Assembly (NCBI GenBank): GCA_903910385.1
Contig: CAIVZM010000040.1
Coordinates: 1 to 38,259, forward strand
Direction: 5' to 3'
Origin: an uncultured Armatimonadota bacterium
GTDB taxonomy: Bacteria > Armatimonadota > Armatimonadia > Armatimonadales > Armatimonadaceae
Length of the DNA: 38,259 nt
The notes beneath the pieces are model-generated. The model was given only the letters and a program-made list of their open reading frames with translations, ran no database searches and was not told where the DNA came from. This document shows positions 1 to 8,810 of this stretch, one piece after another. The stretch's first letter is position 1, and each line of letters opens with the position of its first letter. The position numbers were made by a program, and so were the translations under genes.

Positions 1-90
1 GGCTTTGCGGGCGAAGCGACACCGCACCACGAATTTATCACCTGTCGGGCGAAGAATACCGAGTTCACCATCAGCAATATTGAGAGGTAA
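1..90 (+). CDS. Possible C-terminal end of a truncated upstream gene
   Basis: Frame 1 is open from the window edge and ends in TAA at 88-90, giving 29 residues that finish TEFTISNIER. The stretch is too short to recognise and could be chance. It is listed because the frame is open from base 1 and ends in an ordinary-looking polar tail. Reading the sequence left of the window would settle it. Confidence 0.3.
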   Translation, partial: GFAGEATPHHEFITCRAKNTEFTISNIER

Positions 91-450
91 AAACTCTCTT
101 CGTCGCCAGTTGATATGAATCCTTATCCCGAACTGACGTTAACTATATCTTATGAGAAAGGAAGTGAATAGTTATATGTAAGCCTTTTTTCAAAACCGAT
201 GATGTCGTTTTAATGTCATCTTAAAGTAGGGTAGATTCGGCGCATCCCTATTTCCTGTCCGAGCGAGACGCAGCAGAACACATTTGGCTGATCGAAGGAA
301 TCGTTATCAAGAACGTTATTATCGCAATGATCCAGAATCTGTCGATACGAACAACGCAGGAAACGAAAGAAGCCTGTGTATCTTATCTCGCGACCTTAAC
401 TATTTCTGAGTTTCTAAAAGGATTTTTTATAGCTAGCGTTCAATAACCTC
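91..450. other. Non-coding region upstream of the BREX island
   Basis: No convincing gene is seen in these 360 bases. They must hold the promoter of the BREX operon, but no clear -35/-10 pair could be picked. Two short elements (288-299 and 349-367) recur upstream of the GH51 gene at 29004-29043 and are described in the findings. The first part (91-240) is AT-richer than the genes that follow. Confidence 0.5.
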
Positions 451-1230
451 TTGATGATGATAGTGGAGATTCCTGATACCACTTATAACTATGGTTTCCG
501 AATAGAACCTGTCGGAACGCATATCGCCCGCACAATGATGTTAAAAGAGGTCACGGCAGTTTTTGCGGCTTCTTCGCTCTCTAACTCCTACGAGGAAATG
601 CGAACCATTGTTATCGAAGACAATGCCGCCTCCAAGGCTACCCTTTCCAACCGCAAAGAGACGATGCAACGCTTGACGCAGTTGTACGGGTTGAATCCTG
701 AGATTTTGCTTTATAGCGCCTTACGTCATTTATGGGATGAAGCCAGTCATGATCAGCCGGTTCTTGCGCTGCTGTGCGCCCTTGCCCGTGATCCCCTGCT
801 TCGCGCTACGGCGCCGCTTATTCTCGGTATGGACGAAGGCGATGTCGTGACGCCATTTCAACTACAGGACGCCATTGAAAGCGCCTACCCGGATCGGTAC
901 AGTCCCGGCGTCCTTGCCACTTTGGGCCGGAACACAATTTCATCCTGGGCGCAGTCCGGACACCTGATCGGACGGAACAGGAAAGTCAGAGCCAGGGCGA
1001 CCGCTGGCGCTGGCAGCGCCGCATACGCTTTCCTTCTGGGGCATCTCTGCGGTCAGCGTGGAATCTACCTCTTCGAAACCTTATGGTCGAAAGTGTTGGA
1101 CAGTCCAGCGTCCTCACTGGATGACCTGGCTTTCGCCGCCTCACAACGCGGTTGGCTGGAATATCGACGGATGGGCGATGTTTGCGAGTTCGGATTCCGC
1201 CGCCTGATGCAGACCTCAAGGGAGAAATAA
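451..1230 (+). CDS. brxA: BREX protein BrxA-like (DUF1819-type)
   Basis: This is the first gene of the BREX island. BrxA proteins are small helical DNA-binding proteins needed for BREX defence. The 259-residue product has the family layout: an N-terminal segment on early activation/exclusion-type helices (residues 10-60), a TLSNRKET motif near residue 65, a helical middle with ALLCALARDPLLRATAP (about 108-124), and a C-terminal part ending YRRMGDVCEFGFRRLM. The size fits BrxA. The start is uncertain: TTG 451, ATG 454 and ATG 457 are in frame and none has a clear Shine-Dalgarno sequence. The stop TAA overlaps the brxB start by one base (TAATG), indicating translational coupling. The call rests on sequence style plus its position before brxB-brxC, so a divergent subfamily is likely. 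Confidence 0.8.
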   Translation: MMMIVEIPDTTYNYGFRIEPVGTHIARTMMLKEVTAVFAASSLSNSYEEMRTIVIEDNAASKATLSNRKETMQRLTQLYGLNPEILLYSALRHLWDEASHDQPVLALLCALARDPLLRATAPLILGMDEGDVVTPFQLQDAIESAYPDRYSPGVLATLGRNTISSWAQSGHLIGRNRKVRARATAGAGSAAYAFLLGHLCGQRGIYLFETLWSKVLDSPASSLDDLAFAASQRGWLEYRRMGDVCEFGFRRLMQTSREK

Positions 1231-1781
1231 TGGCAGGTATCGAGGGGCTTATTCACAGCTATGAAAAGTATGTCAGCCTACCGTGGGAAACAAATCTGGC
1301 AGGGGCGCAGAAGGTCTGGTTCGCGGTTTACAACCCCATGGACGAACGCCGCTTACGGGTAAGAATCGCAGCGTTCGCTCTCGCGACTCAGAAGTCGGGC
1401 CATGGCTGGAAACATGTTGATCTCACAGGGCTTTTCGCCCGGTGGATGACCGCAAACCGCTATTGCGCCGCCTACTTCAAAGAGCCAGAACTTCTGACCG
1501 AGGCGACACGAAAAACGTTCGAAGAGTTTGTCATCACGACTCTACGGAGCGAACTGAACGGCGAAGACGCGGACGGCAATACTGTCGTCGCGATTAGCGG
1601 AGTCGCTTCGATGTTTGGATTTACCCGGACTTCCGCCGTCGTGGAGGGAGTTGTGGGAAGCATTCGGGGCAGATTACTGGTGTTTTTCCCCGGAGAGCGT
1701 GACGGATCAAGCTACCGTCTTTTAGATGCGAGGGATGGCTGGAATTACCTTGCGATACCGATAACGGCAGAGGAGAGTTAA
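1230..1781 (+). CDS. brxB: BREX protein BrxB (DUF1788)
   Basis: A 183-residue protein with strong BrxB character. It opens IEGLIHSYEKYVSLPWETN, followed by AGAQKVWFAVYNPMDERRLR, the GHGWKHVDLTGLFARWM segment, and a C-terminal RGRLLVFFPGERDGSSYRLL block. BrxB is an essential BREX component of unknown biochemical activity that associates with the other core proteins. The start is set by the TAATG overlap with brxA and by an AAGGGAG ribosome-binding site; a longer open frame exists upstream but has no comparable site. It is followed after 3 bases by brxC, so it is a tightly packed operon member. Confidence 0.9.
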   Translation: MAGIEGLIHSYEKYVSLPWETNLAGAQKVWFAVYNPMDERRLRVRIAAFALATQKSGHGWKHVDLTGLFARWMTANRYCAAYFKEPELLTEATRKTFEEFVITTLRSELNGEDADGNTVVAISGVASMFGFTRTSAVVEGVVGSIRGRLLVFFPGERDGSSYRLLDARDGWNYLAIPITAEES

Positions 1782-1784
1782 CAG

Positions 1785-4700
1785 ATGTTGAACAAAGAAG
1801 TCTTTTCTAAGGACCCTACGAAAACGATAATTCCCAACGATGGTGTCGCAAAGGTCACAGAACCGGAAACGCCGGAACAATGGGACGTCTTGCGATGGGA
1901 ATTGGCATCCTTTGTCTGCGAAGGCGCCTATCGTAAAGGTCTTGAGCGGATTCTGTCGATGTTTGTTCAAAATCTGGATAAGCCTCAACAACCCGCTGTC
2001 TGGGTATCCGGATTTTATGGCAGCGGAAAGTCGCATCTGGTGCGAGTCCTGGAATTCCTATGGCGGGACATCAAGATGCCGAACAAGGCGACCGCACGCA
2101 GTCTGGCGACGCTTACGCCTGAAATCAACGATCTGCTGAAAGAATTATCGACTCTGGGTAAGCAAGAGGGCGGTCTCTGGTCGGCGGCAGGGACTCTTGG
2201 CTCCGGGGCGTCAGACAGCGTGCGCCTCGCTCTCACCAGCATCGTTTTTCGTAATGCCGGACTGCCGGAAAATTATTCCGTCGCACGGTTCGTCATGTAC
2301 CTCGAAAAGCGGAATCTTTACGATGCAGTAAAGGCGGAGGTGGAGAAACAGGGCATTACCCTCGCTTCCGAGTTAGCCAACATGTATGTCGCGACGACGC
2401 TCGCGGAAGCGATTTTGAAGGTCGATCCCAATTTCGCCGAGAATGAAATGCAGGTACGGGCGACATTACAGGCGCAATTCCCGCCGGTCAAAGATATTCC
2501 CGAGAACGAGATGATAACGGTCCTGTCGGATGTCTTCCAGCGACAATCGACGACTCCCGGAAAGTTGCCCTACGTCCTGATCATCTTGGACGAAATGCAG
2601 CAGTATCTGGGCAGCGATGAAAACCGCATTCAGCAAGTCGGTCTGGTCGTAGAGGCGTGTTCCTCCCGTTTTGGAAGTCGATTGTTGTTTGTGGCGACTG
2701 GGCAGTCGGCGCTGATCGCCACATCGCAAATTTCCAGGTTACAGGGTCGATTTACGGTACAGGTCTTGCTGGAGGAGGCGGATGTTGAGCAGGTTGTGCG
2801 AAAGGTCATCCTTCAGAAATCGCCCGCTCATATAAATACGGTAGAGAAAGCTCTGGATAATCACAGCGGAGAGATCAACAGACAGCTCAACGGAACGAAA
2901 ATTGGAGCTGTTGCGCAGGATAACGCCGTCTGGGTGTCGGACTATCCTCTCCTGCCAGTGCGACGACGATTCTGGGAGAAGGTATTACGCGCCGTTGACC
3001 GCGCTGGCGCTGCCGGGCAATTACGGACGCAGTTACGGGTAGTACACGGCGAAGTGCAGGCGGTCGCCGATAAACCGCTGGGGTTCGTCGTCGGCGCGGA
3101 TCGTATCTATAATCAGATCGCGCCCCATATGCAGTCCAGCAATGTGTTGCTGCGCGATGTCCATGAAAATATCCTCAAAGCGGACGATGGCTCCCCCGAT
3201 GGCGAACTGCGTTCCCGTTTGATGAAGACTATTTTCCTTGTCAATCAGGTGGCGGGCGCAGACACTTCTCTGGGAGTCCAGTCTACGAAGGATGCCCTTG
3301 CCGACCTGCTGGTGGAAGACCTGAACGCAGGCAGCCTGGAGTTGCGCCAGCGAATCGATCAATTACTGGTCGATATGGCGAATCAGGGCGTGATCACTGT
3401 TATCGGCGCCGAATACCGACTGCAAACGCCGGAAGGAGCGGAGTGGGAGCAAGACTACCGGGGACATTTTCAAAAGGCGCTGAACAATGATGTCCAGATC
3501 GCCTCCGAGCGTAATGCCGAGATACAGAACGCTTGCAAAAAAGCGCTCAATGACCTGAAGTTGTTGCAGGGCAATAGCAGAATTCCGCGTGTGGTGGAAC
3601 TGCATTTCTCCAGTGAATCGCCAAAGCTGGATACGGGCGGCGTTCCAATCTGGATTCGGGATGAGTGGAACGCGCCGGAAAAGACGGTGCGACAGGACGC
3701 ACAGACGGCGGGGCAGGATAGTCCTATCGTCTTTGTCTCACTTCCGCGTAGAGACGCGGACGCTTTGAAGAATGCGCTGGCGGGATTTTCCGCTGCGACC
3801 TCTACCCTACAGCGCCCCTCCCCGACGACTCCGGGGGGGCAGGATGCCAGAGCGAGTATGGAAACGCGCCGCACAAAACATCGTAGCGAGATCGACTTGC
3901 TCATATCCGGTATTCTGCAACACGCACGCGTCTTTCAGGGTGGCGGAAATGAGACAGGAGAGACCAACCTCAATGCATCGGTCAAAGCGGCGATACAGGA
4001 TTCACTGGCGCGGTTGTATCCGCAGTTCGACATGGGCGATAACGACAAGTGGGGATCGGTCATCAAGCGCATCAAGGATGGCAATACAGATCCCCTTTCC
4101 GTGCTGCCTTATACCGGAAATGTCAACGATCACCCGGTCTGTAAATTGATCCTTTCCTTTATCGGTCCCGGTAAGAAGGGAAGCGAAATTCGCTCCCAGT
4201 TCATGGCTCCGCCGTATGGATGGTCCAAAGATACCGTCGAAGGCGCAATACTGGCGCTGCTTGCAGGAACCTTCATCAGCGCGAAGCAAAACGGCGTCCC
4301 GGCAGCGCTGGCGGATGTTGCAGACCAGAGCAAAATCGGGACGACGGAGTTTAAAAGCGAAATCCATATCGTGACTACCGCCCAGAAACTTGCGGTGCGT
4401 GGATTGCTCCAGGAGGTGGGTATCGCGGCGCAGGGCAACGAGGCAGCGCTATTGCCGGGTTATCTTGCCAATCTGAAAAACAACGCACAGGCGGCGGGGG
4501 GCGATCCTCCGGCTCCGGCGTCTCCCGATACTTCTCCTGTTGATGCACTGCTGAAACTCAGCGGGAATGAACTGCTGATCGCGGTCTATTACCAGAGAGA
4601 AACGCTGAAAGCGAACCGGGCGGAATGGCTTGCGACGAAAGATCGGATCACGGCGCGAAAGATTCGCTGGGAAAAGCTGGAACGGCTGCTCGAATATGCG

Positions 4701-5234
4701 AAGTCGTTGCCCGTCCATGAAACCATCGCGCCTCTGGCGACGGCGATTAAGACGCAGCGCAGTCTCCTGCATGACCCCGACCCCGTCCCGCCGCTTTGTA
4801 AGGATGTGACGGACGCCTTGCGCCAAGCGGTCAAGGAGGCGCGGGATTGGCATATTGCGGTATACAGCGACAAAATGGATGAGCTGGAGGCCGACCCGGC
4901 GTGGCGAAAGCTCGACAAGGCGCAGCAACAGACTATTCTGAAAAAGAACGATCTGGGCGTCGTGGAGGAAATCGATCTCGGAACGGAGGAGGATGTACTG
5001 GCGGCGGTCGCTCACACTCCCTTGCCGGAATGGAACAGTAAAACGGACGCCATCGCCGAACGTATCGGACGCTGCCTGGTGGATGCCGCGAAACAGCTAC
5101 AACCAAAGACCGTACAGGTCACCCTGCCGCCCGCCAGTATCAGTAAGGAAGCGGAACTGGATGACTACCTCGAGAATGTCCGAAAGCAGGTCATGACGCA
5201 TCTGGCGCAGGGTAATCCGGTGGTGCTCAAATGA
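1785..5234 (+). CDS. brxC: BREX ATPase BrxC
   Basis: A large 1149-residue P-loop ATPase. The Walker A motif GFYGSGKS lies at about residues 76-83, preceded by the typical PQQPAVWVSG context. A Walker B-like VLIILDEMQQYL is near residues 264-275. BrxC is the large ATPase of BREX and is required for both host methylation and phage restriction. The rest of the protein is long, helical and charged, with a low-complexity Pro/Ser/Thr linker near residue 680 and another near 910, as expected of the family. The start ATG 1785 has AGGAG 10 bases upstream. The stop overlaps pglX in an ATGA, so the two are probably translated together. Confidence 0.93.
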   Translation: MLNKEVFSKDPTKTIIPNDGVAKVTEPETPEQWDVLRWELASFVCEGAYRKGLERILSMFVQNLDKPQQPAVWVSGFYGSGKSHLVRVLEFLWRDIKMPNKATARSLATLTPEINDLLKELSTLGKQEGGLWSAAGTLGSGASDSVRLALTSIVFRNAGLPENYSVARFVMYLEKRNLYDAVKAEVEKQGITLASELANMYVATTLAEAILKVDPNFAENEMQVRATLQAQFPPVKDIPENEMITVLSDVFQRQSTTPGKLPYVLIILDEMQQYLGSDENRIQQVGLVVEACSSRFGSRLLFVATGQSALIATSQISRLQGRFTVQVLLEEADVEQVVRKVILQKSPAHINTVEKALDNHSGEINRQLNGTKIGAVAQDNAVWVSDYPLLPVRRRFWEKVLRAVDRAGAAGQLRTQLRVVHGEVQAVADKPLGFVVGADRIYNQIAPHMQSSNVLLRDVHENILKADDGSPDGELRSRLMKTIFLVNQVAGADTSLGVQSTKDALADLLVEDLNAGSLELRQRIDQLLVDMANQGVITVIGAEYRLQTPEGAEWEQDYRGHFQKALNNDVQIASERNAEIQNACKKALNDLKLLQGNSRIPRVVELHFSSESPKLDTGGVPIWIRDEWNAPEKTVRQDAQTAGQDSPIVFVSLPRRDADALKNALAGFSAATSTLQRPSPTTPGGQDARASMETRRTKHRSEIDLLISGILQHARVFQGGGNETGETNLNASVKAAIQDSLARLYPQFDMGDNDKWGSVIKRIKDGNTDPLSVLPYTGNVNDHPVCKLILSFIGPGKKGSEIRSQFMAPPYGWSKDTVEGAILALLAGTFISAKQNGVPAALADVADQSKIGTTEFKSEIHIVTTAQKLAVRGLLQEVGIAAQGNEAALLPGYLANLKNNAQAAGGDPPAPASPDTSPVDALLKLSGNELLIAVYYQRETLKANRAEWLATKDRITARKIRWEKLERLLEYAKSLPVHETIAPLATAIKTQRSLLHDPDPVPPLCKDVTDALRQAVKEARDWHIAVYSDKMDELEADPAWRKLDKAQQQTILKKNDLGVVEEIDLGTEEDVLAAVAHTPLPEWNSKTDAIAERIGRCLVDAAKQLQPKTVQVTLPPASISKEAELDDYLENVRKQVMTHLAQGNPVVLK

Positions 5235-8200
5235 ACGCATTACCGACACCTTTACGACGATTGCTGGAAAAACAGGTCATTGCGGCGCGGAACGCGGCGA
5301 CGAAGGGGGCGATGGCATCCCTGACAGCGATAGCGGTCGGAGAGGCGGATGTTCCTGCATCGCTAACGGGGGAACGCCGCAAACTACGGAATGTCCTGCG
5401 GGCGGAAGCCCGGCGTCTGGACGATGCGCTGGAACGCGACAAAACGAACCCCTTCCCGGCGCTGGCGGCGGAGGTCGCGTACGCGCAGTGGCATCGGCTG
5501 CTCTTCGCACGGTTTCTGGCGGAAAACGATTTACTGATGCATCCCGAAGCGAACGTCCCGGTATCGTTGGAGGACTGCGCCGATATTGCCAAAGACGAAG
5601 GCAAAGCGGACGCCTGGGCGGTAGCGTCGGAGTACGCCGCCAGAATGCTGCCCGGCATCTTCCCCAACGATGACCCCCTGCTGCAACTGCGCTTCGCCCT
5701 GAACGATATGCAGGCTCTGGAAGCGATTCTGAACGAACTGCCCCGCGAGGTCTTCCTCACCGACGATAGCCTTGGCTGGGTCTATCAGTTCTGGCAGACC
5801 GAACGCAAGACCGAAGTGAACAAAAGCGGGCGCAAAATCGGCGGCGCGGACATCTCCCCGGTGACGCAACTCTTCACCGAACACTACATGGTGCAGTTCC
5901 TCCTGCATAACTCCCTCGGCGCGTGGTGGGCGTCCCGGCATCCGGGCGACGCGTTGCCGACGGAGTTGAGTTATTTGCGGTATGCGGAGGGAGATGCCCT
6001 CACCCCCGGTTGCCTTCCAGGCGCCTCTCCCGAAGACGGGAGAGGGGGGGCAATTACCGAACCTGCATCCTCTGAAGATTCCCCTTCTTCAGTCACCCCT
6101 CTCCCGTCTTCGGGAGAGGCGCCTGGAAGGCAACCGGGGGTGAGGGCGGGTAACGAGGTGAGGGCGGGCGCTCCCTCCTACTCGGCCTCCCATCCCGCAG
6201 CAGGCGCCTTCCCCGGTTGGCCCGACCGCGCCGCTGACCTCAAAGTCCTTGACCCCTGCTGCGGCTCCGGGCATTTTCTGGTGGCGGCTCTGGCGCTGTT
6301 GCGGCGGTTTCGGATGATAGAGGAAGGATTGAGCGAGGCGGAGGCGGGAGACGCCGTGCTGCGCGACAATCTGTTCGGGCTGGAACTCGACCCGCGCTGT
6401 ACGCAACTGGCGGTCTTTGCGGTCTGTATCGCGGCGTGGAAGGCTGGCGGATATCGTCCGTTGCCCCTGCCGCATATCGCCTGTTCCGGGCTGGCGGTCG
6501 GGCAGCGGTTGGAGGAATGGACGAATCTGGCGAAAGGCGATACCGACCTCGAACAGACGCTCCGCAACCTGTACCATCTCTTTGAAAACGCGCCCGACCT
6601 CGGCAGCCTGATCGATCCGGCGCGGGCGGCGGCGTCCGAGAATATGTACTCGATTTCGTGGGAGCGGGTCGAACCGCTGTTGGAGAAGGCGCTGGCGAAG
6701 GAGAAGGATAGCGACGACCCCGGCGCGGCAGTGTTCGGGACGGCGGCGAAGGGCGTCTTGCGGGCGGCGCAACTGCTGGCGGGGAAGTATACGCTGGTCG
6801 TGACCAATGTGCCGTATCTGGCGCGGGGCAAGCAGGGCGACGTGTTGCGGACGTTCGCGGAGAGAACGTATTCCGATGCGAAGGCGGATTTGGCGACGGT
6901 GTTTGTGCGCCGCTGTCTGGACTTTTGCGCTCCGGGCGGTTCGACCGCGCTGGTGACGCCGCAGAACTGGCTGTTTCTCGGCTCGTATGCTTCCCTGCGC
7001 GGGTATCTGTTGCGTCAGAAGTCATGGAATCTGGTGGCGCGGCTTGGGTTTGCCGCCTTCTCAACGCCAATGTTCGATTTCAATGTGATGATGGTCATGT
7101 TGACCAACGCCGCGCCGCAAACCCGGCATGACTTCGCCGGGATAGATGCCTCCGAACGACGAACGCCCGCCGAAAAAGACGTGTTATTGCGAACCGGGGA
7201 AGCGAAGACGCTCCGGCAGTCGTCCCAGTTGATGAACCCTGACGCCCGGATTGCGTTGGAAACCTTTGAATCAGGCAAATTACTGGAAGCCTATGCAGAT
7301 TCGGTGCAAGGATTGGCTACCAGTGACGACCCCCAATTTATCCTTTGCTACTGGGAAATGCCCAGATTAGTCGCAGGTTGGGAGCCATTAATAGTCACGG
7401 TTGAGGAAACAACAAATTACACTGGGAGAGAATCAATTCTACATTGGGAGGACGGGCGAGGACGTTACTTTCGTCATGCTCTTGCACTTAAAGATTTGGG
7501 GAAATTAGGCGGTTGGAAATCGGGTACGGAAGCACGAGGCAAAAGAGGCGTTTCGGTGCGGCAGATGCGCGATTTACCATGCACAATGTTTGAGGGGGAA
7601 TTTTTTCATCAGAACGCGGCTGCTATCGTCCCGAAAGACCCGAAGCATCTTCCGGCGATTTGGGCGTTTTGTTCATCGCCGGAGTTTCACGCGGCGGTAC
7701 GGCGCATTGACCAAGCACTGAAAGTCACCAACGCCTCGCTCGTCAAAGTCCCGTTCGACCTTGAACAATGGCAGAAAGTCGCACAGGAACAATACCCTGA
7801 CGGACTGCCCGAACCCTATTCCGATGACCCCACGCAATGGCTCTTTCACGGACACCCGGCAAGGGCGCAGCAAGCAGCGCCCCTGCACGTCGCCGTCGCC
7901 CGACTCCTCGGCTACCGCTGGCCCGAACACGGACTGCCCCCCACCCCGGACGGCAAGCCCCGGCAGGACACGGACGGACTGAGCGCCCTCGCCGATACGG
8001 ACGGCATCGTCTGCCTGCCCTCCGTCGCCGGGGAAAAGCCCGCCGCCCAACGCCTCCGCGCCCTCCTCGCCGCCGCCTATTCGCAGGACGGCGTGGAATG
8101 GACGCCCGCCCTCGAACAGTCCCTCATCGTGGACGCCGCCGCCAGCGGCAAGACCGCTCACGCCAATCTGGAGGAGTGGCTGCGCGACGGCTTCTTCGCT

Positions 8201-8782
8201 GGACACTGCCGCCTGTTCCATAATCGCCCGTTCCTCTGGCATCTCTGGGACGGCGAAAAGGACGGCTTCCACGTTCTCGTAAACTACCACCGCCTCGACC
8301 GCGCCGCCCTCGACCGCCTGACCTACACCTACCTGAACGACTGGATAGAGCGTCAGCGCGAGGCCGACCGCAACGCCGTCGCCGGGGCCGGTCGCCTGCT
8401 CAAAGCAGCCCTCCTCCTTCAGGAAAAACTCAAACTTATCGCCCACGGCGAATGCGCTCCCGACCGCAAAAGCGGCTACGACATCTACATCCGCTGGAAG
8501 CCCCTGCATAAGCAGCCCCTCGGCTGGGAACCCGACCTCAACGACGGCGTTCGCCTCAACATCCGCCCCTTCGTCGAAGCCGGAATCCTCCGCAGCAAGT
8601 TCACTCTCAACTGGAACAAAGACCGCGGCGCCGACCCAACCCCCAACCTCTCCGGCACAACCGACCGCCTCAATGACCTGCACATCCCCCGTGCGGAGAA
8701 AGAGGCAGCCCGTAAAAACGCGCCACCGGAACCCAAGGCATCGGCGACAAAAAAGAAAAACGACGGGCGGCTTGCCCTGTAG
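5231..8782 (+). CDS. pglX: BREX adenine-specific DNA methyltransferase PglX
   Basis: A 1183-residue PglX, the enzyme that marks host DNA by N6-adenine methylation so that the BREX machinery attacks only unmarked phage DNA. Motif I for S-adenosylmethionine binding is VLDPCCGSGHF at about residues 339-349. The catalytic motif IV reads NVPY (N526-Y529) instead of the usual NPPY. The usual N-terminal helical region and the long C-terminal region are present, so the length is near normal. Two oddities stand out: a 150-bp palindromic element (5997-6146) adds exactly 50 codons in frame before motif I, and an AT-richer patch (about 7265-7610) lies in the presumed target-recognition region. The gene ends in TAG, and the next gene begins 28 bases later. 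Confidence 0.95.
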   Translation: MNALPTPLRRLLEKQVIAARNAATKGAMASLTAIAVGEADVPASLTGERRKLRNVLRAEARRLDDALERDKTNPFPALAAEVAYAQWHRLLFARFLAENDLLMHPEANVPVSLEDCADIAKDEGKADAWAVASEYAARMLPGIFPNDDPLLQLRFALNDMQALEAILNELPREVFLTDDSLGWVYQFWQTERKTEVNKSGRKIGGADISPVTQLFTEHYMVQFLLHNSLGAWWASRHPGDALPTELSYLRYAEGDALTPGCLPGASPEDGRGGAITEPASSEDSPSSVTPLPSSGEAPGRQPGVRAGNEVRAGAPSYSASHPAAGAFPGWPDRAADLKVLDPCCGSGHFLVAALALLRRFRMIEEGLSEAEAGDAVLRDNLFGLELDPRCTQLAVFAVCIAAWKAGGYRPLPLPHIACSGLAVGQRLEEWTNLAKGDTDLEQTLRNLYHLFENAPDLGSLIDPARAAASENMYSISWERVEPLLEKALAKEKDSDDPGAAVFGTAAKGVLRAAQLLAGKYTLVVTNVPYLARGKQGDVLRTFAERTYSDAKADLATVFVRRCLDFCAPGGSTALVTPQNWLFLGSYASLRGYLLRQKSWNLVARLGFAAFSTPMFDFNVMMVMLTNAAPQTRHDFAGIDASERRTPAEKDVLLRTGEAKTLRQSSQLMNPDARIALETFESGKLLEAYADSVQGLATSDDPQFILCYWEMPRLVAGWEPLIVTVEETTNYTGRESILHWEDGRGRYFRHALALKDLGKLGGWKSGTEARGKRGVSVRQMRDLPCTMFEGEFFHQNAAAIVPKDPKHLPAIWAFCSSPEFHAAVRRIDQALKVTNASLVKVPFDLEQWQKVAQEQYPDGLPEPYSDDPTQWLFHGHPARAQQAAPLHVAVARLLGYRWPEHGLPPTPDGKPRQDTDGLSALADTDGIVCLPSVAGEKPAAQRLRALLAAAYSQDGVEWTPALEQSLIVDAAASGKTAHANLEEWLRDGFFAGHCRLFHNRPFLWHLWDGEKDGFHVLVNYHRLDRAALDRLTYTYLNDWIERQREADRNAVAGAGRLLKAALLLQEKLKLIAHGECAPDRKSGYDIYIRWKPLHKQPLGWEPDLNDGVRLNIRPFVEAGILRSKFTLNWNKDRGADPTPNLSGTTDRLNDLHIPRAEKEAARKNAPPEPKASATKKKNDGRLAL
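5997..6146. repeat. 150-bp palindromic (MITE/REP-like) insertion inside pglX
   Basis: A perfect 51-bp inverted repeat (5997-6047 and 6096-6146) is separated by a 48-bp spacer. Each arm contains its own shorter dyad (CTCTCCCG, AAGA, CGGGAGAG). The total of 150 bp is a multiple of three, and the reading frame stays open through it. It encodes a Gly/Pro/Ser/Glu-rich linker placed immediately before the PglX methyltransferase core. An 11-base direct repeat (GTGAGGGCGGG) follows at 6140-6150 and 6158-6168. Mobility is inferred from the structure only; no transposase is nearby and no clear target-site duplication was seen. Confidence 0.85.
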
Positions 8783-8810
8783 CAGACAAATCTGTAGGAG
8801 ACACATTAAG

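Noticed and set aside
6089-7070. Several long minus-strand frames opposite the middle of pglX
   Set aside because: They are rich in Arg/Pro/Ser and overlap each other, as expected of antisense frames in GC-rich coding DNA.
7673-8806. 377-codon open frame on the minus strand opposite the end of pglX
   Set aside because: It is a shadow caused by C-rich third positions in pglX; the translation is low-complexity Val/Gly/Glu/Ala with no family pattern.
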